Positions 1-5,622 are shown, counted from the stretch's first letter. The stretch is 6,731 bases of DNA from JBGPYM01 sp041493205 (GCA_041493205.1 JBGPYM010000175.1:1-6731), one strand, 5' to 3'. The notes: generated by a model from the sequence alone, not told the origin. Program-made: numbers and translations.

Positions 1-819
1 AAGGACGTGAAACGGATGATGCTCCCGGAACCGGTAGAGTGCGGGAAGGGCGAGCGGGCCAAGCATGAGAGCCAACCGGGCATTGGCAAGAATGGCTGTG
101 CCCGTCTGCCCCTCCACCAGAAAGGGGATGTTGCCGCCGATGTCGCGGGTCAGCCACCAGTCCGGACTTGGGCTGTGGATCAGCCAGTGGACCAGGCCGT
201 AGGGCACTGCAACTGCGAGGACGGCAAGCGTGATGGCCGTACCCTTCCTCCTTCGCGGCCAGCCGGCGAGGGCGACCAGCGGAAGAAGCAACCAGGTCGT
301 TTCACGGTTCAGGGTGCCAATCAGGAGCGTAACGATCAGCAGAGGAAGCCGCTGCTCATACACAGCGATGAGCGCGAGGGCAAACGCGACGACGTTCAGA
401 ATGTCGCTGGTTTCGATCACGGACGGGCCGACAGGGTACGAGAGCGCTGCCGCAGCGTAAATATCCAGGAGGAAAACGCCGACAAGAGACGGCATGAAGT
501 CGAAAAATTTCCGGAGGTAACTGAAGTACACAAATTGCATGGCGGCCAGGAAGACCACCTTCAGGATGAAATCGACCGTCATGGCAGGGATCGAGGTGAT
601 CCGGGAGGCCGCGTAGACCGTGAACGGCACGAGAATCCGGTAGGCATGAGGACCGGGAAGGTCCTGCTGGACAGCCTTGTCCAGATAGAAGTCGAACAGA
701 TACTCGAGGGTATAGGGAGTATTGGCAGGCGCCGGATGGAGAGGCGTCCGGTCCGCAAGCGCGAGAATCACCGCAATGCCGGCGAAGAGGAAAAGGAGTG
801 CTCCGGTAACTCGCGTCAC
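1..819 (-). CDS. Polytopic membrane protein, C-terminus off the window edge
   Basis: The minus-strand frame is open from a GTG at 819 to the window edge, giving 273 residues and no stop. It is strongly hydrophobic, with about seven or eight membrane segments by eye, roughly at residues 5-22, 60-75, 83-100, 111-130, 138-154, 157-186 (possibly two), 195-214 and 243-262. Two polar motifs stand out: HAYRILVPF (58-66), before the second segment, and LNRET (170-174) after the segment at 157-169. This pattern of YR-L-P followed by NRE resembles uncharacterised membrane proteins often grouped with GT-C-like or polyprenol-dependent glycosyltransferases, but I cannot name the family, and function is unproven. 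The GTG start was chosen because GTGA overlaps the upstream TGA by 4 nt, a typical translational coupling arrangement; no clear Shine-Dalgarno is visible. It is probably co-transcribed with the GH3 gene. The long plus-strand ORF opposite it is a shadow. Confidence 0.8.
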   Translation of the reverse strand, partial: MTRVTGALLFLFAGIAVILALADRTPLHPAPANTPYTLEYLFDFYLDKAVQQDLPGPHAYRILVPFTVYAASRITSIPAMTVDFILKVVFLAAMQFVYFSYLRKFFDFMPSLVGVFLLDIYAAAALSYPVGPSVIETSDILNVVAFALALIAVYEQRLPLLIVTLLIGTLNRETTWLLLPLVALAGWPRRRKGTAITLAVLAVAVPYGLVHWLIHSPSPDWWLTRDIGGNIPFLVEGQTGTAILANARLALMLGPLALPALYRFREHHPFHVL

Positions 820-2228
820 TTCAACACCATCATCCGGATTGTTTGTACGAGCCCGTCCGCCTGCAGCCGGCAGAAATAGACGCCGCTCGCAAGGTGTGAT
901 CCATCAAATGCGTACTGGTGGCTCCCGGCCGGGAGGTATTCGTTCACCGGAGTTGCGACGGCTGATCCGAGGAGACTAAAGACCTCCATTCTGACGTTCG
1001 CGCCCCGGGGGAGGGTAAACCGGATCGTCGTCGTAGGGTTGAACGGGTTCGGATAGTTTGCCAACGCAAGCGTGTGCGGAAGTCCTTCCGTCCCACGGGA
1101 GGCCACACCCGTGGTGATGCGATTCTTGAGGGAACGAATGCGGGTGTACGATGAATCGATCCTCTCCCGGGAGAGTCTCCCGTCCAGCACGCTCCGCTCG
1201 ATCACATCAACAATGTGGGAAGGGAGCGATTTCCCCGCGCTGTCAAGGTTGGTCGTGTAGAGGAGCATATCCACGCCGGCACGGACGGCGAGCTCGATAG
1301 CCTGATCCGCTCCGTACATGGTGGAGATCGCTTTCATCCCCATGGCATCGCTGATGACCACCCCGGTGTAGCCGAGTTGACTGCGCAGAAGCCCGTTGAT
1401 GGTCGGGGGCGAAAGCGTCGCCGGGTAGACGGTGTCGATCGTGCTGTTGAAGACATGTGCCGTCATGACGGCGTCGATCATGTGTTGATTGATGAGCCGT
1501 GTGTACGGGACAAGTTCCCCCGTCGACCAGGTGTGTGTCACGTCCGTGAAGCCGGTATGGGAATCCGTTGTGGCGCTCCCGTGGCCGGGAAAATGCTTCA
1601 GCGTCGTGAGTATGTTTTTCTTGTGGAATTCGTCCATGAACCATCCGGCGTGAAGCGCAACGACTTCGGCATCGGCGGAGAAACTTCGATCGAGCGCGCC
1701 GATGGCCGGACTCGTGGGGTTGACGTCCACATCCACGACGGGCGCAAGGTTGATGTTTAGTCCGGTGGACACAAACCAGCTTGCCATTGTTCCGGCGATG
1801 CCCCGTGTAAATGATTCCTGATTGATCACCGTCCCCAACTGATAGGCGGTCGGCGTGGCGTTGAACCCGTTCGACGGACCCAGGCGCGCAACATTCCCCC
1901 CCTCCTGGTCGATGGCGATAAGCAGGGGGACACCCGAACGAAGTTGAAGCCCCGCCGTCAGGTGGGCAATCTGGCCCGCGTTCATGAGGTTGTTGCTCCA
2001 GGTGTACATCACGAGCCCGCCCACGAGCCCCCGGGCAAGGTCCTGCTTCAGGGTATCCATGGAAGGATTCCGCTCCTCCACGGAGTCGCCCGTCACGGTC
2101 ACCATGACCATCTGACCGATCTTCTCCCGCAAGGTGGGCTGAGCGGCCATCTGGCCGTGGAGCAATGCAAACAGGGATATGGCGAGGAAGATCGCCCGGG
2201 GGATGCGAAACGTCATAGGATCAGTCAT
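816..2228 (-). CDS. Secreted GH3 (NagZ-like beta-N-acetylhexosaminidase) with T9SS sorting domain
   Basis: The 470-residue protein starts with a signal peptide (about 1-29, cleavage near MAAQ) followed by a glycoside hydrolase family 3 N-terminal TIM barrel (about 31-370). Visible family motifs are AIDQEGGNVARLG (105-117), KHFPGHG (211-217), the catalytic Asp-His dyad DSH (222-224) on its mobile loop, VISDAMGM (291-298) with the probable nucleophile Asp294, and RAGVDMLL (316-323). The dyad and single-domain architecture fit NagZ-type beta-N-acetylhexosaminidases, which release terminal GlcNAc from muropeptides or chitin-like glycans by a retaining mechanism. Residues about 388-470 form a type A T9SS sorting domain (NYPNPFNPTTTI at 391-402, ASGVYF at 447-452), so the enzyme is predicted to be exported across the outer membrane. 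ATG 2228 is used; an in-frame ATG at codon 5 (2216) also leaves a good signal peptide. Neither has a clear Shine-Dalgarno. Exact substrate is inferred, not shown. Confidence 0.93.
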   Translation of the reverse strand: MTDPMTFRIPRAIFLAISLFALLHGQMAAQPTLREKIGQMVMVTVTGDSVEERNPSMDTLKQDLARGLVGGLVMYTWSNNLMNAGQIAHLTAGLQLRSGVPLLIAIDQEGGNVARLGPSNGFNATPTAYQLGTVINQESFTRGIAGTMASWFVSTGLNINLAPVVDVDVNPTSPAIGALDRSFSADAEVVALHAGWFMDEFHKKNILTTLKHFPGHGSATTDSHTGFTDVTHTWSTGELVPYTRLINQHMIDAVMTAHVFNSTIDTVYPATLSPPTINGLLRSQLGYTGVVISDAMGMKAISTMYGADQAIELAVRAGVDMLLYTTNLDSAGKSLPSHIVDVIERSVLDGRLSRERIDSSYTRIRSLKNRITTGVASRGTEGLPHTLALANYPNPFNPTTTIRFTLPRGANVRMEVFSLLGSAVATPVNEYLPAGSHQYAFDGSHLASGVYFCRLQADGLVQTIRMMVLK

Positions 2229-2253
2229 AACAGGGAATGTTCTGGGGAAAGCT

Positions 2254-2285
2254 TAAAGATACCAAAGGGGGGGTCGAATTTCAAG
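2254..2285 (-). promoter_or_regulatory. Bacteroidota-type promoter of the GH3 gene
   Basis: On the minus strand CTTG (2285-2282) is followed after 20 nt by TATCTTTA (2261-2254), a 7/8 match to the Bacteroidota -7 box TAnnTTTG at the expected spacing from a TTG -33 box. Predicted transcription starts near 2247, giving a leader of roughly 20 nt before ATG 2228. Confidence 0.6.
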
Positions 2286-2304
2286 CCGGTATGCGCCCTG
2301 CGCT

Positions 2305-2336
2305 CTTGACACTCGGCAACAAAATCTGTACGTTCG
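2305..2336 (+). promoter_or_regulatory. Bacteroidota-type promoter of the SnoaL-like lipoprotein gene
   Basis: CTTG (2305-2308) is followed after 20 nt by TACGTTCG (2329-2336), 7/8 to TAnnTTTG. The same site also contains a perfect TTGACA (2306-2311), but the sigma-70 -10 match at 17 nt is poor (3/6), so the Bacteroidota reading fits better. Transcription would start near 2343, about 50 nt before ATG 2393. It lies back to back with the GH3 promoter, with about 19 nt between them. Confidence 0.55.
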
Positions 2337-2382
2337 TCCCGCTACCACCGGCCGCTCCCGGCCATCCAAACCCATCATTTCC

Positions 2383-2387
2383 GGAGG
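2383..2387 (+). promoter_or_regulatory. Shine-Dalgarno GGAGG deciding the start at 2393
   Basis: GGAGG ends 5 nt before ATG 2393. This site, with the lipoprotein signal immediately after the ATG, selects 2393 over the in-frame ATG at 2237, which would place the signal peptide inside the protein and start translation upstream of the promoter. Confidence 0.8.
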
Positions 2388-2392
2388 AACCC

Positions 2393-2878
2393 ATGAAGAG
2401 CTCGTTGCTTCTTCTGTTCTGCCTTCTGTTTCTGTTCTCCTGCGCTCCCCCCACCCCCAATGTCGCGGACGTGCGCAAGGCCATAGATGCGATGAACGCA
2501 AAAGGGATAAAGGACCTGCTTGCCGGCACCATGGACACGACGCTGGCTCAATACGTGGATGACGCCATCTCCATGCCGAATAACGGTCCGTTCCTCAAGG
2601 GAAAGAAAGCGATTAAAGAATATTATCAGGGGATGTTTGCTTCGGGCATAAAATTCACAAAGGTGAACTTTGTGACCGATAATGTGCAGGTGAGCGGTCC
2701 GTATGCATACGAAGTGGGAACGTATACCATGACCTTACAGATCCCTGTGGTCGGTGAGATGTCGGACGCAGGGAAATACCTGACGGTGTACGAACACGCG
2801 CCGGATGGAGCATGGAAGATCAAGGTGGAGACCTGGAATACCAACACAGTGCCCCCTGCGCCAAAGGCGGGGACGTGA
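2393..2878 (+). CDS. SnoaL/DUF4440-like (NTF2-fold) lipoprotein
   Basis: The 161-residue product begins with a lipoprotein signal, MKSS plus a leucine-rich core, ending in the lipobox LFSC with Cys17 as the predicted lipidated residue. The rest reads as one NTF2-like domain: an N-terminal helix containing VADVRKAIDAMNAK (24-37), YVDDAISMPNNGPFLKGKKA (54-73) typical of DUF4440/SnoaL-like proteins, the helix IKEYYQGMF, then alternating beta strands ending in KYLTVYEHAPDGAWKIKVETW (128-148). Such domains serve as small-ligand binding pockets, isomerase-like enzymes or simple stress-associated proteins; no catalytic role can be assigned here. It would sit in the periplasm or on a membrane. It is the only plus-strand gene, divergent from the GH3 gene and convergent with the pectate lyase gene. 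The strong GGAGG site contrasts with the neighbouring T9SS genes, which lack one. Confidence 0.88.
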   Translation: MKSSLLLLFCLLFLFSCAPPTPNVADVRKAIDAMNAKGIKDLLAGTMDTTLAQYVDDAISMPNNGPFLKGKKAIKEYYQGMFASGIKFTKVNFVTDNVQVSGPYAYEVGTYTMTLQIPVVGEMSDAGKYLTVYEHAPDGAWKIKVETWNTNTVPPAPKAGT

Positions 2879-2900
2879 GGTAACGACAGTCGTCCGCACG

Positions 2901-2933
2901 CCGCGGGCGGGCCAGAAGAGGGTCCGCCCGCGG
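2901..2933. terminator. GC-rich hairpin between convergent genes, probable bidirectional terminator
   Basis: CCGCGGGCGG (2901-2910) and CCGCCCGCGG (2924-2933) are perfect 10-bp inverted repeats. Three further pairs (2911-2913 with 2921-2923, one of them G-U) could close the loop to AGAAGAG. It lies in the 112-nt gap between two converging stops (2878 and 2991), as expected for a shared terminator. Neither side has a T-run, so it is not a classical Rho-independent terminator; it may act as a strong hairpin or as 3' end protection. Confidence 0.65.
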
Positions 2934-2990
2934 ATTGTGAGCAATCGCTCCGTCGGTGACTCCGGAAAATGGCTGTACAGAGTGGAGGAA

Positions 2991-4520
2991 TTACTTGAGA
3001 AGCAGGAGCGATTTGGTGCGCACAAAGACCCCGGCGTCCGTTCCGTCGAGCGGGCGGGCCAGCATCCGGTAGAAATACATGCCGCTTGCAAGTCCGGTCG
3101 CATCGAACCCGATTTCGTGCCGGCCAGCATCCCTTCTCTCATCCAGCAGGAGTGCAAGCTCACGGCCGAGTATGTCGTACAACGTAATTCTCACAAACGA
3201 GCTGCGCGATAACTCAAATCGAATCCTCGTGGTCAGATTGAATGGATTGGGGTGATTCTGAAAAAGGACGTAGGAATCCGGGACGTCATGGCGTGCATCG
3301 ACCGCGACGGGTATCACCGATTCAAACGCACCGAGGTCAGGCGCCAAGCCGAAATACGGGAGCCCGATGTCCGTACCACCGTCAATCAGGTCGCTCCCCG
3401 GCGCCGGGTGCAGAAACGCGATATCCGGAAGGCTGCCGTCGGGTTTTCGAGGTCCACGCACGCCGGATGTGTCAATCGATTGAAAGTCTCCATCCGTGAC
3501 GACAAACGGTGGGTTCCAGCTGTTCGTGGTCTGAAGCGCGAAAGAAGCGAGCGAACCCGCCAACCCCAGTGAGACGCAGTTCGTGAGGATCAGTGACTTT
3601 GAGGCACTCAGGCTCAGTGCGATACTGTAATTGGTGCCGTTCCGGTACGCCGTGCAATGGACCAGGGTCATCGACCCGCGGTTGTTGTTCTGGTCGAATC
3701 CCTTGACCCTGTTGTCAAAGGAGAGGCATCGTGTGAGAATCATGTTATGCGAGAGGTTGACGCTGTCGCTCCCGCCGAGCTTGAAGCCGTTCCCGTTTCC
3801 GTTGCTGGGCGTGCCATTGCTCAGGTATCCGTTCTGGAAACACCAGCAGTTGTCGATGGTCGTGGTCACGTCGTTGGTGCCCCGCAGGTATCCGTCCCAC
3901 CCGTCGTCTGAATTCTGCCACGCGCGGCATCCAGTAAATGCATTGCCGGTCCCCACGCCGAGCTTGGGCGCAAAACCGTCGGCGTTCCCCTGCGCAGGAT
4001 CGGCGTTCCCGTACGAGTCGCAATTGATGATCCGGTTGAACGAGGCGCCATAGTCGATCTGAAGCCCGGTGTCGCTGTTCCCGCTGAACGAACAATTCTC
4101 AATCACGTTGTGTGAGCCGGTAATCCGCATCCCGTTGTCCCCGGCGCGCATGATATCCAATCCCCTGAGGCGCCAGTAACTCCCGCTGAGCGCAATCCCC
4201 CGGTTGCTCCCGCCGACCGGCATCGGCGATCCATCGAGGACGGCACGCTCTCCTGGATAGGCCAGGAGTTTGCATGTATCTGTGATCGTCCCGCTGGAGG
4301 TGATGCTGATGACGGAGGAAATAGGATAGGTTCCCTGCCGGACGTAGATCGTTGTTCCGGGGACGGCCAGGGAGATTGCCTTTGGGATCGTCTTGAATGA
4401 CGAGTCTCTCGAACCTGGAAACGCGTCATCCCCGGCCGGAGAAACATAGTAGGTCTGCCCTTGCGCGGCAAAGCCGATCAGGGGTGCTGAGGCGAAAATG
4501 AGGAGTCGACGCACGAACAT
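2991..4520 (-). CDS. Family 9 polysaccharide lyase (pectate lyase, beta-helix) with T9SS sorting domain
   Basis: Starting at ATG 4520, the protein has 509 residues: a signal peptide (about 1-22, ending AAQGQ), then YYVSPAGDD and FKTIPKAISLAVPGTTIYVRQGTY (about 24-65), the usual opening of a right-handed parallel beta-helix. The core matches family PL9: NADGF (179-183), GCRAWQNSDDGWDGY (197-211) and NGFKLGG (244-250). Asp181, Asp205, Asp206 and Asp209 match the Ca2+-binding aspartates of Dickeya Pel9A in spacing, and Lys247 lies close to the position of its catalytic lysine. PL9 enzymes cleave polygalacturonate by Ca2+-dependent beta-elimination. The helix ends with DLIDGGTDIGLP and APDLGAFE (377-400). 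Residues about 412-509 are a T9SS sorting domain (PNPFN 424-428, ASGMYF 478-483), so surface display or secretion is expected. A TTG at 4529 in the same frame lies inside the promoter -7 box, so ATG 4520 is preferred. Polymer specificity is inferred. Confidence 0.93.
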   Translation of the reverse strand: MFVRRLLIFASAPLIGFAAQGQTYYVSPAGDDAFPGSRDSSFKTIPKAISLAVPGTTIYVRQGTYPISSVISITSSGTITDTCKLLAYPGERAVLDGSPMPVGGSNRGIALSGSYWRLRGLDIMRAGDNGMRITGSHNVIENCSFSGNSDTGLQIDYGASFNRIINCDSYGNADPAQGNADGFAPKLGVGTGNAFTGCRAWQNSDDGWDGYLRGTNDVTTTIDNCWCFQNGYLSNGTPSNGNGNGFKLGGSDSVNLSHNMILTRCLSFDNRVKGFDQNNNRGSMTLVHCTAYRNGTNYSIALSLSASKSLILTNCVSLGLAGSLASFALQTTNSWNPPFVVTDGDFQSIDTSGVRGPRKPDGSLPDIAFLHPAPGSDLIDGGTDIGLPYFGLAPDLGAFESVIPVAVDARHDVPDSYVLFQNHPNPFNLTTRIRFELSRSSFVRITLYDILGRELALLLDERRDAGRHEIGFDATGLASGMYFYRMLARPLDGTDAGVFVRTKSLLLLK

Positions 4521-4526
4521 ACAGTG

Positions 4527-4559
4527 CAAAGATACGCCGGTTGGGAAATCAATGTCAAA
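4527..4559 (-). promoter_or_regulatory. Perfect Bacteroidota-type promoter abutting the pectate lyase start
   Basis: On the minus strand TTTG (4559-4556), a 21-nt spacer and TATCTTTG (4534-4527) match both consensus boxes, TTTG and TAnnTTTG, without mismatch. Only 6 nt (CACTGT) separate the -7 box from ATG 4520, so transcription should begin at or within a few nucleotides of the start codon. That predicts a leaderless or almost leaderless mRNA with no room for a Shine-Dalgarno. Confidence 0.78.
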
Positions 4560-4561
4560 CT

Positions 4562-4592
4562 TCCCGGTAAGCAGAAGAATTTACATCCGGGA
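4562..4592. repeat. Short inverted repeat upstream of the pectate lyase promoter
   Basis: TCCCGG (4562-4567) and CCGGGA (4587-4592) form a 6-bp inverted repeat with a 19-nt AT-richer spacer. It begins 3 nt upstream of the -33 box and follows the GIN lipoprotein gene, so it could be an activator/operator site or part of a weak terminator. Short repeats of this size also occur by chance. The rest of the gap 4593-4667 shows only a 4-bp GTAG/CTAC hairpin on the minus strand near 4650-4660, followed by TTTATTTAT, a weak terminator at best. Confidence 0.25.
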
Positions 4593-4667
4593 GAGATGCT
4601 AATCTGCTGACGAGGAAGGACTTCAACGTTTCAGATAATCATAAATAAAGTAGCTCCTACCCTCCCA

Positions 4668-5354
4668 TCAGAATGGCTTGATTGATCCTACCCCCAGGAC
4701 TGATCGGTTCACGACAGTGGGGTTTCCCGAGTATGTAATCGAGCCCGTTCCCATGATCGTGGCATCAAGCTGCTGGGTAACCGTTACCTCGATTGACCCC
4801 GCCCCGGAGATCAGTGCGGAGCATTTGAGCGCCACAACCCCGTAATTGCGCACATTTCCCGCCCCTGTTATTTCAATTGTTTCCATTCCCACCCTTCCGC
4901 TCAGGGTTATGGATCCGGCCCCCTTAATCCTGCAGGTCAGATCATCCGACGTGATCGGATTGGTCGCGGTAAATTCCGCTGCTCCGGTCGATTCCAAGAG
5001 CACAATGTTCCTCATGGATGCATGGACAATCAGGGTGATATTGTTATAGGAGCCTTCAGGCATGCCTACGATGAGGACGCCGCCGGCAACCTGCGTCTGG
5101 ACCCGGTTCAGAATATTGTCATCTGCCTCGATAAGGAGTCCCCCGACCGTGTCCTGGGTGATGATGACCTTTGCAAAGTTTGTTACGCGAATGCCGGTGA
5201 ATGACGGAACGATGCGCGCTTCCGACACAATCCTGCCGGATCCCGTAATCTGTTCTGTGCCGACTATAGTCTCATTGTGTGCGCAGCCATTCAAGGCTAT
5301 GAACATCGCTCCAGCGATAAGAGCGAGGGACGGACGAATCAGCTTTGATTTCAT
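4668..5354 (-). CDS. GIN-domain (DUF2807) lipoprotein, beta-solenoid
   Basis: From ATG 5354 the protein has 228 residues. It begins with a lipoprotein signal (MKSKLIRPSLALIAG, then ALNGC with Cys24 as the lipidated residue). After a short linker, SFTGIRVTNFAKVIITQ (51-67) and LLIEADDNILNRVQTQV (73-89) match the start of the GIN/DUF2807 domain, often labelled 'head GIN domain' or putative autotransporter adhesin in Bacteroidota. Glycine turns recur about every 19 residues: GAGSI (146-150), GAGNV (164-168), GAGSI (184-188), GTGSI (202-206) and GVGSI (221-225), as expected of a beta-solenoid. Function in the family is not established; adhesion or cell-surface scaffolding is a guess. An upstream in-frame ATG at 5396 would bury the signal peptide, whereas GGAG (5364-5361) sits 6 nt before 5354. 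Its base composition looks less GC-rich than the flanking enzyme genes. Confidence 0.88.
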   Translation of the reverse strand: MKSKLIRPSLALIAGAMFIALNGCAHNETIVGTEQITGSGRIVSEARIVPSFTGIRVTNFAKVIITQDTVGGLLIEADDNILNRVQTQVAGGVLIVGMPEGSYNNITLIVHASMRNIVLLESTGAAEFTATNPITSDDLTCRIKGAGSITLSGRVGMETIEITGAGNVRNYGVVALKCSALISGAGSIEVTVTQQLDATIMGTGSITYSGNPTVVNRSVLGVGSIKPF

Positions 5355-5360
5355 GATGTG

Positions 5361-5364
5361 CTCC
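5361..5364 (-). promoter_or_regulatory. Shine-Dalgarno GGAG of the GIN lipoprotein gene
   Basis: On the minus strand GGAG is followed by a 6-nt spacer and ATG 5354. It supports 5354 rather than 5396 as the start. Confidence 0.6.
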
Positions 5365-5373
5365 GATCTGCTG

Positions 5374-5550
5374 CTAAAAACCAAAAGCGGCACCAATACC
5401 CGGTTTTTGATATGCTGTGCGCCTATCGAAAACCAGGAACTGAGTGCCGCTTGAGGATTCCACTCCGTATACGAACCGATTTCCCGGCGGTTGCAGTCCG
5501 ACGCTTCCCTTCGTCAGCCCGCTGACTCCTGCACGGGGCAGGAAACGCAT
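5374..5550 (-). CDS. Candidate small ORF (58 aa) upstream of the GIN gene
   Basis: ATG 5550 opens a 58-codon frame ending in TAG at 5376-5374, only 19 nt before the GIN start. An in-frame TAA lies 12 nt upstream of the ATG, so it is not an extension of the GxGYxYP gene. AAAGG lies about 9 nt before the ATG and could serve as a ribosome site. There is no signal peptide. The C-terminal part, FVYGVESS, TQFLVFDRR and then GIGAAFGF, alternates polar and hydrophobic residues and ends in Phe, like the last strands of an outer-membrane beta-barrel, so it may be the remnant of a larger porin-like gene. It could equally be a chance frame in a long leader. I recognise no family. Confidence 0.25.
   Translation of the reverse strand: MRFLPRAGVSGLTKGSVGLQPPGNRFVYGVESSSGTQFLVFDRRTAYQKPGIGAAFGF
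5376..5408. repeat. AAAAACC/GGTTTTT inverted repeat
   Basis: AAAAACC (5376-5382) and GGTTTTT (5402-5408) are perfect 7-bp inverted repeats with a 19-nt spacer. It lies at the end of the candidate small ORF and about 20 nt upstream of the GIN start. On the minus strand it ends in TTTTT, so it could attenuate transcription into the GIN gene or be an operator; the stem is AT-rich and weak. Confidence 0.3.
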
Positions 5551-5562
5551 ACGGCGATGCCT

Positions 5563-5593
5563 TTAATCTATCGCGCTGACAGGCTAAAGTCAA
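5563..5593 (-). promoter_or_regulatory. Possible promoter for the small ORF/GIN unit
   Basis: On the minus strand TTGACT (5593-5588) is followed after 17 nt by TAGATT (5570-5565), a sigma-70-like arrangement (5/6 and 4/6). Read as a Bacteroidota promoter it is TTG, 20 nt, TAGATTAA (6/8). Transcription would start near 5557, giving the GIN gene a leader of about 200 nt unless the small ORF is translated. No better promoter was seen directly upstream of the GIN gene. Confidence 0.35.
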
Positions 5594-5600
5594 CCCTGTC
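5578..5600. repeat. GACAGG/CCTGTC inverted repeat downstream of the GxGYxYP gene
   Basis: GACAGG (5578-5583) and CCTGTC (5595-5600) are a perfect 6-bp inverted repeat with an 11-nt spacer, beginning 22 nt past the GxGYxYP stop. No T-run follows on the minus strand. It brackets the TTGACT of the possible promoter, so either a weak terminator hairpin or an operator-like dyad is conceivable. The remainder of 5551-5622 shows nothing else. Confidence 0.3.
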
Positions 5601-5622
5601 CGGCAATTTTCCCTTCGTGGGT

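Noticed and set aside
7..879. 290-residue open frame on the plus strand
   Set aside because: Composition is implausible (very rich in Arg, Glu, Gly and Gln, with no domain). The opposite strand in the same span reads as a coherent membrane protein plus the end of the GH3 sorting domain, so this is an antisense shadow.
1215..1760. 181-residue plus-strand frame opposite the GH3 gene
   Set aside because: It lies wholly within the GH3 catalytic region, which has clear family motifs on the other strand; the product is Arg/Gly/Val/Asp-rich and unrecognisable.
2237..2392. 52-codon N-terminal extension of the SnoaL-like lipoprotein
   Set aside because: It contains the promoter and would place the lipoprotein signal internally; the GGAGG and ATG at 2393 explain the gene better.
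3631..4102. Several overlapping frames on both strands inside the pectate lyase gene
   Set aside because: They overlap the PL9 core carrying the Ca2+-binding motif, and their products are low-complexity or Arg/Pro-rich with no recognisable domain.
4527..4529. TTG start for the pectate lyase giving three extra residues
   Set aside because: These bases are part of the -7 promoter box and would not be transcribed; ATG 4520 is followed directly by the signal peptide.
5355..5396. 14-residue N-terminal extension of the GIN lipoprotein from ATG 5396
   Set aside because: It would put polar residues before the lipoprotein signal; the GGAG before ATG 5354 and the lipobox spacing favour the shorter form.
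5513..5542. Two adjacent small hairpins (GTCAGC/GCTGAC and CCTGC/GCAGG)
   Set aside because: Stems of 5-6 bp with no T-run and no neighbouring stop; within expectation for GC-rich DNA and not evidence of a terminator or structured RNA.
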